Origin: Epiperipatus broadwayi
Lineage: Eukaryota; Onychophora; Udeonychophora; Euonychophora; Peripatidae
DNA: 64,000 nucleotides
Assembly: GCA_028023455.1 (NCBI GenBank)
Contig: JAQFVV010012394.1
Span: forward strand, 21,344,900-21,408,899
Reading direction: 5' to 3'
The translations under genes were made by a program, and so were the position numbers. This document shows positions 12,000-24,599 of this stretch, one piece after another (the first letter of the stretch is position 1; the number at the start of each line of letters is the position of its first letter). Below the pieces are notes generated by a model. That model was not told where the DNA came from, made no database searches, and saw nothing but the letters and a program-made list of their open reading frames with translations.

Positions 12000-14140
12000 G
12001 AAAATATGAAAGCATATAGTAATGGGAATATTGCATTTACAGAAAATGAACTGAATGAGGCAGGGAAGAAATTGAGAAGTGGTAAGGCAAGAGGATTAGA
12101 TGGATGGGCAGTAGAGATGGTAATGAATTTGGGGCATAGGGCAAAAGTAAAGTTACTATCATGTTTTAATAACATGGCACAGAAGAGAGTTTTTCCGGGT
12201 AGTTGGAGTAATACAAGAGTAAGATTATTATTTAAAGGAAAAGGTAAAGATCATAGAAAGTTAAATAATTATAGACCAATTGCAGTAACATCAGTTTTAT
12301 ATAAAGTTTTTTCATATATGGTGGCTGGAAGAGTTGCAAAATGGATGGAAGAAAATAATGTAGTGGGGGAAATGCAAGGAGGTTTTAGGTCAGATAGGCG
12401 TATAGGAGATAGTTTATTTGTAGTTACACAACTTATAGATATGAGTAGAAATTCAGGTAGACAGTTATATATGAGTTTTATAGATATAGAGAAGGCATAT
12501 GATAGAATGAATAGAAATAGATTATGGATAGTTTAGAAAATCTGGGAATGGATGCTTTAGTGGGTGTTATTAAGAAATTATATGAAAATAATTACTATAC
12601 ATATCAATTAGGGGATGTATAATCAGTTAAAGTTAAAAATGGGGTGGGACTGAGGGAGGATGCCCTATGTCACCTATTTTGTTCGTGTTGTATTTGAGTG
12701 AAATGGAGAGAGCAATAGAAAGACTAGGAAGAGGGATAGAGATACTGTTAACAGGTGGCAAGAGAGTGTATACATTGTCCAGTCTTTTTTTTTTTTGAGG
12801 ATGATGTCTTTTTGTGTGCAGAAAGAAGAGAAGATATGGAAGTTATGCTGAGGACATGCACAAGGGTGGGTAAAGATATGGGGATTAAATTTAGTGAAGA
12901 AAAATCAAACATAATGATGGTGAATACTGGGGGAAAGAGAAGACAAAGATTTCTTATTGGGGGATATAAAGTTAAGTGTGGTGAATAGATATAGCTATTT
13001 GGGAATCATCTTGAGTAATAAGAAAAATTGCTTGGATGAATGGGAAAAAAAAAAGATAAATGAAGCAAAGAAAAGAAAGGGATTGATAAAGAAATTAACA
13101 CTGTTTTCATATAATAAATATGATGTAGCTAGAATTGTATGAAAGGGAGTGGCAGTATCAGGGTTAACATATGGCAATGATGCATTATGTGTTAGTAAAG
13201 GGGTAATAGATTGCTTAGAAAAAGTACAAAGGGAAGTAGGAAGACATGCATTAGATGCTGAAGTGTGGACAGCAAAAGAGGCAATTCAAGGAGAAATGGG
13301 ATGGTTTAGTTTTTATATGAGGGATGCAAAAAGCAAATTGAAAATGTTCAGTAGGTTGCAGTTTATGGATAATAAAAGAATAGCCAAAATAGTATTTAAT
13401 TGGGTTACAAGTAAAGGGCAGCCAACACGATGGGTGAGAAAGGTAATGCGGTATGCAGAAGATTTGGATAAAGAAGTTATGTCAGTATACTTGTACAAAA
13501 GATGGGATGATTGTGTTAGGAGGATTGTTGAGTGTTATAGTGGGAAGGAGTGGGATAGAAGAATAGATGCATTAATAAAGAATAGGGAGTTGGAGAGATG
13601 GAGAACTAGTATGGAGAGTAAAACGAGTTTAAATATAATAAAAGTAAACAGAACATTGGGTGTGAGTTAATTTATGATAATAGTAAGGAAAGTAGTTTAT
13701 TGTTTAAGGCTCGAACAGGATCTTTAGCAACAAGGGAATATACATGTAAATGGAAAAATATGGGTGATTTAGTCTGCAAGTTGTGTAAAGAAGACATAGA
13801 AAATATTAGGCATCTGTTACTTCAATGTAAATGTTTGGAAGCAGAAAGGGACAAATAATGAAGTTATGGAAGGTTAAATATGAACAAAGTGATTATACAG
13901 AAAGTGAGTTATTGGTTTTTATGCTAGGTTTGGGAAAAAATAAGAGGGATTTAGATATGAAGGTCATGAAGTTGACAAAGATTATGTTGTGGAAATGGGA
14001 TGGAGCAGATTATGGGAAAACTTAGGGTGGACAATGGAAAAGGAAGGTAAAGTGGCTAACAGGTTTCTCTGGGTATAGCTGCTGAGAGATTCCTGACTCT
14101 GTTTAAGGAGAAGTCACAGTACCTCACATCACATCACCTT
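12000..14140 (+). pseudogene. CR1-like LINE, 5'-truncated copy (reverse transcriptase to 3' end)
   Basis: A non-LTR retrotransposon fragment in several frames. The 12006-12536 segment carries the RT start (GLDGWAVEMV, RLLFKGKGKDHRKLNNYRP, VLYKVFSYM, GGFRSDR, FIDIEKAYDR). The catalytic block near 12785-12810 reads FFFEDDVFLCAE, so the usual FADD has become FEDD. The post-RT thumb region follows at 12957-13670, and a C-terminal zinc knuckle (CKLCKEDIENIRHLLLQC, C-x2-C-x8-H-x4-C) near 13770-13830. The 3' end carries CACATCACATCAC at 14123-14138, as does the minus-strand copy at 35628. In-frame stops at 12534 and 13141 and several frameshifts show it is dead. The 5' half (PHD, esterase, endonuclease) is missing and is present in the 35628-40440 copy. 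Confidence 0.88.
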
Positions 14141-14707
14141 GTTTACATTGAAATTAGTCTCTCATTACAACTAAGACCATTTTTTTCACTTAGCTTATAC
14201 TCTCAGGCTGAACATTAGTTTCTGAACTCCTTTATATGTTACGATCAATATGTAGGACTGTTTTGCTAATCATCTTTGGAATTGACAAGAATAGTAATAT
14301 TATAAGCATATAGTAAATCCACAGGCCAGAAGCTGAACTTCCTGTTTTGCTTTTAATATTCAAATTAAAAATTCCACCATCAAACCTGGATCAAATTTGA
14401 TACCTGTATTTCAAAGCCATTTAACAAACAGCTTCAAAGACTATTGTCACAAAATCAAAAACAAAGCTGCAACTAATATACATCCCTGTTTAATACTAGT
14501 TTTTAACTTCTAATGTCACAGATTTTTCAGCTGTAATAAAAACACTTCCTCTTATTCTATCATATAAATATGAATAAGCTTTGTTGGAGATCTAATTAAT
14601 TTCAAACTACATAAATCACTCTTTTGTTTCTAATCCTTTTCTGGAATTTTCATTGCAATGTCTGTAATGCTTCTTGATTTTCCAAAATCACATTGAATAT
14701 CTAGTAA

Positions 14708-15079
14708 TAATAGTAAACTCTCCATACAGTAGAGCCACCAAGTGTAAGCCTACATAATCAATGGATGCAAGAAGGTTGTTGCATAAAATAGCTATCTAGT
14801 GTGTACTCATCCAATATCCCCAGACTACTAAATTATAAAGTTTGTTGTTTTCATCAATGAGGAGCCTTGGATTTGAAAGCACTGCACCTAGATCTTAGAT
14901 AAATCACAAGCTAGAAACTAGTCTAGAGATATTGGATGAGTATGCATTCGATAGGGATTTTTTGCACAAACCTTTTGCATTCATGGATTATGAAATTTTG
15001 TGCTTGGTGGCTGTACTGTATGGAAATTACACAACTGTTATTAACAGACTTATAAGCATATAAAATGGTGATCATGTGA
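14708..15079. mobile_element. Family-2 hammerhead element with 14-bp target duplication, head-to-head copy
   Basis: Starts TAATAGTAAACTCTCCATAC and ends ATGGTGATCATGTGA. The direct repeat TGAATATCTAGTAA flanks it exactly (14694-14707 and 15080-15093). Inside, a plus-oriented arm (to about 14900) switches to an inverted arm that begins within the hammerhead motif (CACAAGCTAGAAACTAGTC near 14907-14925). The forward arm's hammerhead is degraded (TTTTCATCAATG). The right inverted arm ends GGTGGCTGTACTGTATGG, then a unique 3' segment. The 14-bp duplication fits integration primed at a staggered nick, as in retroelements. Confidence 0.8.
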
Positions 15080-15519
15080 TGAATATCTAGTAACTATTCT
15101 CTTGTCACCTATAATTTGAAACATACTATTCTTGACAAAATTCTTAAAAAAATACTCTTGCCGTAAAAATTTACAATGATAATCTATTATAATTATTTGC
15201 ATTTTTGTTTTTTTTATATAAATTGGAACAATAGAAAGAGCTTTAAAGGCAGATGGTATAACTTTATAAATCCATGTGTTCTGAAAATATTTTGAATTAA
15301 CAAATTAGTACAAGTATCTTATTAAGGCTTGCATTCTTGCAATTTTTAAGATCACAAAGATCTCTTTTAACTTGACCAAATCTAAATGAGTAGGTAGAAT
15401 GGATATGTCATTAAAAATCATTGTCTTGATTATACTATCATTATTTAAAATATAGGAGCTCTGTTGATGTAGTCTCATTTAATTATCCTTCCTTTCAAGC
15501 ACTTCGTACAAGATGTATA

Positions 15520-15710
15520 CTATGACATAATGGTCAGTATAATCACCACCATACCTATGATTTGTAGTTTGAGTTCAAGCCTACTATATCTTGAAATTTA
15601 TTTGCAAGCTTAAAATTAGGGTTACTTTTTCAGTTAGATGCCCATATTCCCAACATAGCTATCCATCTAGTAATGATTGGTGAATGGGTATCTTTGTTTT
15701 TAGATATAGA
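15520..15710. repeat. Possible tRNA-derived SINE
   Basis: Blocks TGGTCAGTATAATCACCACC, a B-box-like AGTTTGAGTTCAAGCC and TTTTTCAGTTAGATGCCC followed by GATTGGTGAATGGGTA. The order matches the worn sequences at 10690-10870 and 33490-33680. The A-box-like and B-box-like blocks suggest a tRNA-derived head; no target duplication was found. Confidence 0.4.
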
Positions 15711-17019
15711 ATAAAAGTCACATTATTGCTGGATAAGATTTTGTAATTCTATGACACCTGATGATTTTATGCAAGACAACATTGCAAATCTGTTTATGCA
15801 ATAATGAAATGTTACTGAGATTGCCATGTCTGAATCATGCATAATACTTATTGCAGAATATCAAAAGGGTGAATTCATATTCTGTAATCATTATTAAAAT
15901 TTTTAATCAATTTTACAAAAAATAAATGTTTCATCAATTGCTCAATGATCATGTGATGGTACAAATAAGTGGCAAGATGAGCCTGGTAGTCTCTTTCAAT
16001 TGATTCACTAGATATTTTTCTCAGCTGAGAGTTACTATGTATGATCTAGCATGATAGAAAGGCGGTGGATTCACAATTAAAGCTTCCAGGTCGAATTTCA
16101 ACTGAATAACGTAAACGTAATTTTTTTTTTACTTCATATTAATTCAATGAAGCTAATTAAATGCTCATTCTGTCTTAAGAATTTTTTAATATTTTTGATC
16201 TGAGAAATTAGTCAAATGATTATTTATTTAAACTAAGAGTCAATCCAATAACTGAACCTTTTATTGTATGGAAATTAGACTTTCAACACAACATAAAAAG
16301 TATTTTAAAAATTTCATTTAAGGATATTGCATAAAATTTCTAAGAATATGATGGAAAAAACCATCATCATAATAATAATAGTAATCATCATCTAATGATT
16401 TATTGTTTAGGAGTCTGTAAGACCACTAGAAGTGAGGCTTAGAGTCGTGGCTCATGAAGTTGATCTCTTGAATTTGCATATTGATTACTGCATCAAACCA
16501 CACAGAGCATAGATTGTAAGACCAATTGAGATCATCTTCTTGTTGGATGTAATACTGTACACGTTTTTTGAATTGAATATGTGAAATAAATGAAAAAAAT
16601 AGACCTTAAATTATCTTCCAAAATATGATTATCTCTAATTTGTTTTCCAAGTTTTGCATCAAAAAACAACATTTTAAAAATCACATCCACAAATCATCAC
16701 TGAAATTTTGATCTCAATTGTATTTATCCAGAATTGTTAGCAAGGACATTTTTCCTTTTGATTTCTAATTCTCTAGAACTCTCATTAAAAATAGAAACTC
16801 TAATCATCCTCTTCTGTTGTTCAACCTTTTATTTATTTATTTTTTCTTTCCCTACTTTATTAGTATTATTTTTTAATAATATTTTATATTTGGGGGAATT
16901 TTCATTTTTATTTTACACCTTTACTGACAATCATTTATCCTATTTATTGTATATCTATAATTGCTTAATGACTATTGATACATGCATTAAATAAGTAAAT
17001 TGAATAATATGTAATTATA
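15711..17019. other. AT-rich DNA with no recognised gene
   Basis: No gene. A patch at 16030-16120 contains GGTCGAATTTCAACTGAA, a B-box-like sequence that could belong to another worn SINE; an ATC/ATA-rich tract lies at 16364-16390. Confidence 0.45.
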
Positions 17020-17295
17020 TATTGGATTAATATTTCCGTAATGTAATTTTCACTAACTACTAAGACACAAGGTAGGAAGAGGTTTCTATCATTTTTAACA
17101 TCTTGTGGAGGGATTTAATTATAAACATATGCACAACAAAATATAAAAGGATGACTCTTTCGTGTCTTAGGTCATATGTCTATAATTACATCCTTCACAA
17201 GGAGTTAAAAGTGGATAGAAACCAGTCTCTATTTTGAGTGAGAGTGGGGTGCTAAAAATTAGACTACAGAAATATTATTCATTAAGTGAATAATC
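17020..17295. repeat. Palindromic family-1 relative lacking the ribozyme
   Basis: Arms TAATGTAATTTTCACTA, TTTCTATC.TTTTTAACATC and ATAATTATAAACATATG on the left are mirrored by CATATGTCTATAATTAC, TTAAAAGTGGATAGAAACC and ACTACAGAAATATTATTC on the right. The same outer arm sequence occurs in the palindrome at 22976-23422, which keeps two degraded hammerheads at its heart. Here the centre has been lost. Confidence 0.65.
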
Positions 17296-17364
17296 TCTAG
17301 ACTAATGAATGACTAATAAGAATTATTTATATATTGGAGTATTCCCGATATCTAGAATTAATTG

Positions 17365-17760
17365 CATATCTTTAAAAAAATTCAAACTTTATTTAAACTT
17401 TCCAAAGTTGTAGCAAGTGGCATTATTATCGTCTCTTCATCAGATGTTTCTGGCTTGACTAGTGACAGTATTATCATGCGAATCAAATCTGGGACTTTCA
17501 GATTCATGAATTTAACGTGATGCTAGTCCAATTGGTTAAAAATTCAATATTCACAATCTAAAGACAATAGATCTGATTTCCATGAATAGCCTAGTTGGTT
17601 GGAACATCATGTTTAATTCCCATGCTAATATTGTCACTGGTCGGGCTAGTAACACCTGAAGAAGGTAGGAGAGTTATACCACTGGAAGCAATCTGTGTAT
17701 TATTACTAATACCTGAATATATTTGAAGAGTTTAAATGAAGTTTGAATTTTTCTAAAGAT
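17365..17760. repeat. Palindromic element with CTGAWGAAG motifs
   Basis: Terminal inverted arms of about 37 bp: ATATCTTTAAAAAAATTCAA at the left mirrors GAATTTTTCTAAAGATAT at the right, and both include AAACTTYATTTAAACT. Within it, the minus strand reads TCTGATGAAGAGACG near 17428-17442 and the plus strand CACCTGAAGAAGGTAGG near 17650-17666, each next to a GGCTAGT/GACTAGTC block. The same arrangement occurs at 57128-57567. No target duplication was found. Confidence 0.6.
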
Positions 17761-17840
17761 ATGGTCATATTCGTTTCTGAATGTTTGCTGCTTTTGATTT
17801 TGTATTAATAATTACATCTTGAACTATCAACAAAAACTTT

Positions 17841-17953
17841 AGTCTTGCGTTGTTAGCCGAGAGGTATCGCAGCTGCCATGCAAGCAAGTAGTTGGTTGCA
17901 GACGGTTGTGGGTTCGCGTCCCGGCCGATGCTATGACATATGAAAAAAAAAAA
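17841..17953 (+). mobile_element. tRNA-derived SINE (Leu/Ser-like head, poly-A tail)
   Basis: Short SINE of about 110 bp that is essentially a tRNA-like unit plus tail. A-box-like TTAGCCGAGAGG and B-box GGTTCGCGTCC (consensus GGTTCGANTCC) are clear. The ends GCGTTG and CGATGC still pair as an acceptor stem. The tail reads GCTATGACATATG then A11. AAAAACTTT precedes it at 17832-17840 and follows the A-run, a short target duplication. Confidence 0.88.
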
Positions 17954-18399
17954 CTTTTTATAATCAAAGATTAATTAACCAATCAGATTCATTCACAAAC
18001 GAACTTCATTGTTCAGAGGATGTTGCAAATAATTCACCAGTTTCAATTTGTCATTATTATAAAATAATAAATAACATATTTTTTTTATTTGGATATATTT
18101 TGATAGTAGATTTTATTTAAAATATAAATTTATTTTACATAAAGTTTCACAAAGAATTTCTTTAGACAACAAATTAAACTAGTATAAATTGATTTACATT
18201 TTTAATAGTAATTTCCTGAGTGTTTTGATGAATTTCTTGTACTAAGAACCATAATGTTGTGATCCAGTCCATGTGAATAGGTAGATTTCTTTGGGTGCAA
18301 GAAGCTTATCTTTTTTTCGAATAGAATTAAATGTATTTTTCTAAGTCCAATGGAGAATTGATTATAACTATATGACATCTAAGTAACCATATTACGTGG

Positions 18400-18830
18400 T
18401 TAATAAATATGCATCTTCTGATATTGCAGAAATTACACATTTTAATATTATGAACCATATCAAAGAGTTCTGGATTGTGATTATTGAAATAATTTTGAAT
18501 TATTTATTTTGCTTCTCTTAGTCCCGAGCAAGAAACAAGAATATGATCAAATGTTTCACTATCTTTTTTACACAAAATACATAAAGAATCAATCCTTTTA
18601 AATCCTCTATTTGTAACAAGGAAATCGTTGGTAGGAAGTGAAGTTAGATTTATTTTAATGATAAAAGCAATATATTTAGGCATTAAATACCATTTTCTCA
18701 TTTTATTAAAAAGATTGTTATTAGTCACTTCAAGAGAACTAGGTGGGCAAATCAGCTGAGGATTTATCATTTTAAACGTGTCCCAATATGTGTGTTTATT
18801 ATTTAAAATTTTTTTTATTTAAATCCATTT
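18400..18830 (-). pseudogene. Non-LTR retrotransposon C-terminal remnant
   Basis: An 88-codon open frame (18504-18770) ends in a zinc-knuckle of the form C-x2-C-x8-H-x4-C (CILCKKDSETFDHILVSC), the motif at the C-terminus of many LINE polyproteins. Upstream residues (KYIAFIIKINLTSLPTNDFL, FKRIDSLC) suit the region just before that knuckle. It differs from both the CR1-like and the RTE copies here, so it probably comes from another LINE. No reverse transcriptase motif is retained. Confidence 0.6.
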
Positions 18831-18889
18831 GTTTATCAATAAGTGAGATGAAAAGTTGTAGCCAATTTTTTTAAATATATTAATTAGAT

Positions 18890-21560
18890 ATTACAACAAT
18901 CTTATGAAATACTTTGTCACGTAGACAATAAAGTATAAGTTATATTTAGAGTAAAACATATATAAATCATAATTACGTCTGTCATCTAATTAGTCATGCT
19001 TTACTCTCCTAACAATTTGATCGAGATATATTTTTTTCAAAACATTTTACGCTGTGACTGACTATATTGAAATTAATTTATATATATAAAAGATTTGTTC
19101 TGATTGGAATTTCTAAGCTAAATATTTTCATTCATTCCTTAGTTTTCTTCTACAATGAAACTATTTTCCTCTATTTTCTAAACAGTAGCATAGCCCACGG
19201 CAAGAGAGTCATTCTCATCTTTTCAACACATACATTTCCTGAGGAAACAAAGACATTTTAAATTGAAGTCTGATTGTAAACAAACAGTTTATCAAATCTG
19301 ATAAAAATATTTTTACTAATAGAAAAATAAAATAGCTAACAACATATGCCAAGAGAACAAAGTGAGTAGATGTAAAGATAATATTTGAATTATTTCAATG
19401 ATGTTAATTAACGCTGCGGCATTGCTTCATTTAATATTTATAATAACGTAGTGAATATTTTAAGTTAAAAATTCAATTCTTTCATGGCTTTCTATAATAT
19501 ACATTTATTAAAAACATATATATAACCTTTTAATCCTTTTTTTTTTTTTTCATTTTTATTTATATTTCTAAATTTTATATATTTTTTAACCAATCAGTGT
19601 AATAGCATTCATTGAATATATCACTATCTTATTTATTATTGTATATATTTGTTATGTGTGTTTTTATTCAGTGGCTAATTGGCAGAATTAAGAGTCAAAC
19701 GTTCCTGAATAAATTCTCAGCTAACTAAAGAAAAAACAAGTCTGTTTGTTCAACAAATAAAGTTACTGTCCTCACCTTATTATTTAAATGCTCAAATATA
19801 GTATGATTTGCATGATTTGGTAGAATTTGTAAAACATCCAACTTGAAATCGGGAGATCACGTGCTAGCAATTCTGGTGCTCGAATTTTTATGAACTCCCC
19901 AGCAATAAAGCCGTTTGTGTGTGTGTGGGTTTTTTTTTTTATATATTATCCAACTATATGACTTTTTTAACCCATTATTGTTCAACTTTTGAAACATGAT
20001 CTTTTCAACATTTTATTTTTGTGGGAAATGTTTATTTAGTATTACCATTTCAATGTTTTATTTTTGTGTGCCCCAAGCATAAGAGTTAGGCTCTTCTAAA
20101 ATAAATTATGCATATTAGGATCAAATCAACATTTTTTGGTACTTATGTATTATCCTATCTACCAAGTTTGGCAGTCACTTTTTTTTAATTATACATTTTC
20201 GTGGGCATACAATAAATCTTTAAAATAAAATGGCTGACAACTAGTTGTATTTAATATTTACCCTTTTTTTGATATTATATAAAAATAAAATAAATTACAC
20301 AAAGTGTGACAATTAATTGTAATTAAAATAAATTTAACGATTTAAACCTAATGTACATTGACCATAATTAGTTTGTAAATTTTAAAAAGTAATCTCTATG
20401 CAATTTTTTTCAACATTTATGACGATTGATATTAGCAACTTAATAAACAAAATAACAAATGTTTTTAAATAAAGGCTATTCATGTCAATGGCCTGAAATC
20501 TCTAATAGCCTGCAAAATTACCATAAATGAATGTTCTTTGAGAAAGAAAAAGATGCAAATGTAAAAAACCATGACAATGTTACCATAGCAATGTTCAGAG
20601 CATGTTAACATTTACATATTACAATATTAAAAAAAAAAATTAATTAAACCTTGGGAATGGAATTTATAATAGATTTATTAATATTTTTTAATGTTAACTA
20701 GAATTTATAATTGATTTATTAAAAATTTTTAAACTTAAGTAATATATTTAGTAAAATAATATTAAAAAAAAAAACCATGAACAAAGATTTGTATGCCTCT
20801 GAAAATGTATAATTTTTTAAAAAAAATGGCTGCCATGCTTGGGAGATAGGATAAAATATAATCACCCTTTTTTTTTTTTTTAATTATAAATTTCAATAAA
20901 TTAGGCATATGTTTAGGTAATATCTCAATCTTATTGGATATAGGGTTATAGATTAGGGGCATCCAGATTTCAAATTCTAAAGTACTGTTTTATTATCAAA
21001 CAGTTACAATGAACTTGTGATATAGTCTTACCTACATGTACTGCTTTAATTGCATGCTATCTGGAAAAAAACCTGAAAATAAACAGAAATAAAAATTTGT
21101 AAAATTAATGAAAAAAAATTACCATATGGCAGCAATCATTTTCCGATTTTGGAATGCCATTTAGATCAAATTTATTAATAGTGTTTCATTGTCTTGCATT
21201 GAAAATATCACAATAATTAGAGAAGTGGTATCATCTGATAATAAGACTTCTATTTAATTTTCATAGGGAAAAAAGTTATTGAAGAAAAAGGATATTATCC
21301 AGAGCATATTTAATAGTGATGGAAGTCTGACATTTCACTATTCATTTTATTCAAAAAAATAAAATTATGGTATGATAACTTTGTTATTATTTTTAATTTT
21401 TGAATGAATATGAATGAGTGAATATACACACAGTAGATATATAGGTTAATGTGCTCTTTCAATTTATTATTAATACAATAATCTATATTATATATGTATG
21501 CATGTTAAAAATGCTGTCTAAGTGCACTTCAATAAACAATGCATTCTATTGTAATCAAAG
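18890..21560. other. AT-rich DNA with no recognised gene
   Basis: Long AT-rich stretch with homopolymer runs (19540-19551, 20866-20881 and others). Around 19820-19900 there is a short higher-complexity patch (CACGTGCTAGCAATTCTGGTGCTCG) that may be a worn SINE, but no boundaries are visible. No coding signal. Confidence 0.45.
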
Positions 21561-21565
21561 TTTAT

Positions 21566-21658
21566 CAACATTGGTGGTCTAGCAGTTAGCATAGCTGCCT
21601 TCCAAGCAACTGGCCCGGGTTTGCTTCCCAGTCAATGCATTTGACATATGAAAAAAAA
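21566..21658 (+). mobile_element. tRNA-derived SINE, worn copy
   Basis: Same family as 17841: GGTGGTCTAGCAGTTAGC, GCTGCCTTCCAAGCAACTGG, GGGTTTGCTTCCCAG (B-box with a C-to-T loss), then ATGCATTTGACATATG and A8. Confidence 0.82.
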
Positions 21659-22975
21659 GATACACAATGTACCTTGTATGTGAGGAAGTTTGAAATGAAA
21701 TATAGTAATGGCATGGCCACATTTTATTTTTATAAATGTTTTTTAATTTTATTTGCTTTTAATGGACACAATAGCTTAGAAAAACAAATTACGTGCAAAC
21801 ATGTAGAGGAATTAAGATTTTATTCTTTGATTTTTTAATTCATTCATACTTTTTTACTTTATCTCAAAATTCATACCATTTATTCAAACCTTTACAGACT
21901 CCCTTTAGAACATTATGCTCTACGTACTTAGAGTTTATGGGCAGTACAATAACTGTTGTTTAATCTATAATTTATTAATCTGCCTTTTTAAATCTATTTA
22001 TGAATATTTTCTATTTAGAATGATAAATTAAACATTTAATTTATAGACCACATTTTTATCAAATATAAGTTTTAAAAAAAAGAATACTGTTTTCATTTAG
22101 ATTTTAATTATTTGCCTAATTCTCTTATTATCTCAGATACATATTCTTAATGTATACATAATAAATCTACAAGGATTGACCAGCACATATAATTATACAA
22201 TAGAGCAAAATAAAATAGTGAATATAATTTGATCTTGATAACAAAATTGTTATGGGTCATACTTTAAGTCCTACTAATGTGAGGATGGTTTGTGCTGAAA
22301 GAAATGATAGAAAATGAAAATACAAAAAGGCATGAGTGAACGCAAAAGACTCATTTCTTTGTTGAAAAAATTGAATATTTGAATGCATTTTATATAATAA
22401 ATTATATCAATATACAGGCATAAATTTCAACTGCTAAATAAAATGGCATTTTGATTCTGGCTATGGTCTGCCAATAGCGTGCTTAGTATAATATAAAAGT
22501 TTTAAAGATTAACTATTACCTTTTTTTAATACTTGATTATAATGAATTGATAAAAATTATAATAAATAAAAAAAAATTAAATATTGCTTAGAGTACATAA
22601 ATTCATTAAATATATTGACTTGGGATAAAATATACTTTCAAGCTATTTAAAAATCACCAACAAACTTTCAGTACTTTTGTGCCATATATATTCAGGTCTA
22701 GTGTTGAAATAATGGAACCTTAATAAAACTCCATTGTTAATTTAAATTCTAATCATGGTTTAATTGAATACTATTGCAACATCATTTGATGGTATGTCTT
22801 AAATTAATGAACTGCCCTTTTTTACCTTTTGTTTCCTGTAAACTTTTTCCTCACACCCAACACTGCTAAAATAAAATAGGTGGTCCTTCTTTCTTTCGTG
22901 ATTTAAAAAAACATTCAATTGTAACTAGGGATTTAATAATTTTTATTAGTCATTCATTAGTTTAGAGGTTATCCA

Positions 22976-23422
22976 ATAATGAATAATATTTTTGTATTGT
23001 AATTTTCACTATCTCACACAATGTAAAGACTGGATTCTATCCACTTAATATCTTGTGAAGATATATAAACATATGACCAAAGATGTATGATCCCCAAAAT
23101 GCAAATTTCATACTGAACCAGCATTCATCAGTTGGCGCAGACCACAATCTCTTACACATATTTTTATCATTATTCTGAATAATGATTACTGTAGTAATTT
23201 GTTATCTAGATATATTGAATAATGATAAAGATATGTGTAAGAGATTGTGGTCTGGGCCAATTGATGAGTTCTGGTTCAGTATAATTGTGCATCTTGGGAA
23301 TCATTCATCCTTTTCATATGTCTTTGGTTATCTGTTTATGATTATATTTCTCCACAAGGTGTTAAAAGTGAAAATGTGAGTGTGGTGTAGTGAAAATTAC
23401 ATTACAAAAATATTATTCATTA
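22976..23422. mobile_element. Family-1 hammerhead element, inverted pair
   Basis: Two arms of about 200 bp in opposite orientation around a loop at 23176-23216. The outer ends AATGAATAATATTTTTGTA and TACAAAAATATTATTCATTA mirror each other, and the inner ends TTTTTATCATTATTC and GAATAATGATAAAGATATG do the same. Each arm contains the family's hammerhead position: fairly well kept on the minus strand in the left arm (23106-23131), degraded on the plus strand in the right arm (TTGATGA at 23261-23267, GAAA lost). Confidence 0.72.
23090..23148 (-). ncRNA. Hammerhead ribozyme motif, family 1, partly decayed
   Basis: Minus-strand CTGATGA (23125-23131) and GAAA (23106-23109) frame stem II, which reads ATGCTG/CAGTAT with loop GTT: six pairs including one G-U. 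Stem I is limited to CCAA against TTGG. The stem III region is decayed and no longer pairs well, so activity is unlikely. The stem II sequence differs from the 62131 copy while pairing is kept. Confidence 0.55.
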
Positions 23423-24381
23423 GTAGTAATTAGGTCTGTTTTTTAAAAGATTGTATTGCTATTCTTGATATGATGATAAAAAAAGTTAGATAGTTTACCT
23501 ATGATTTGATGCAAACCAAACATTATTATATAATGGAGCCACAATATATACGGTATCAATATACACTAGATCAATCATATGCTACATAAAAAAAAAAATA
23601 TAAACAATCAAATAAAATGTCAAAATTCATAATTTTAATACATTTTGCAATATCACAGCAGCCTTTTTTGATTGCCAGATGTGGTCATGTTTATCTAAAA
23701 ATGTTTCATCCGCTTAAAACATCAACATAGCTAGGGAGATTGCAGTATTCTGATACTGAGATAGCTATTTAATTTACACTTAGAAAAAAAGTTATAGAAA
23801 AAATATATATGTCTGATATTTTGCTATTTATTTTATTTTAAAAAAAATAAAGAATCATAATAAATAAATATATATCTATGCTCTCTCAATTTATTATTAA
23901 TAATTACATTATTATTATTTTTAATTTTGTTAGTATTATAATCTTAATTTATATATGAATACTATACAGATAGAAAAATATCTATATTATATATATATAA
24001 GAAGATATTTCAGTGCATATCACTAGTTAAACATTATATAAAAAATATTCAGTAAAGTTTAAAATGATTAATGTTGTCTTCCTTTGCATATGTAAGTTGA
24101 ACATGTTTGCTTATTAGAAATTTAAAATTGTTACTAATTTAATGTTAATCTCATTGTTTGAATAGATCTGAATTTCAATATAAGCATCATTGCACGATTT
24201 TGAGTCAGCTGTTTGAAGTTCAGACTTTATATTCATTCACAGAGAGTATTACTGAAATATAATGTTTAGGTGAATGATTTGAATATATATATATATATGG
24301 ATATGTTGAAAAGTGCCATACAACTGCAGTGAGTAAACAGTATATATTGTATTGCATCCAAATATTATCAACAACATTTTA

Positions 24382-24483
24382 GTCAAGCGTTGGTGGCAAA
24401 GTGGTCAGCACAGCTGCCTTACAAGCAGTTGTCCTGGGTTTGCGGGTTCGCTTCCCGGCCGATGCTTTATACATGAAAAAAAA
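24382..24483 (+). mobile_element. tRNA-derived SINE
   Basis: GTCAAGCGTTGGTGG..., GTGGTCAGCACAGCTGCC, TTACAAGCAGTTGTCC, B-box GGGTTCGCTTCCC, then CGATGCTTTATACATG and A8. A small duplication (GGGTTTGC then GGGTTCGC) lies in the B-box region. Confidence 0.88.
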
Positions 24484-24599
24484 ATTGAACTATTATACAT
24501 GATTTATGATGTACATGAGCAAAGGCTTATAACAAAATTTAATGAGTATTGTAGCTCACTATATTTAAAAATATAAAAAACATATATCTTTATGAATAT

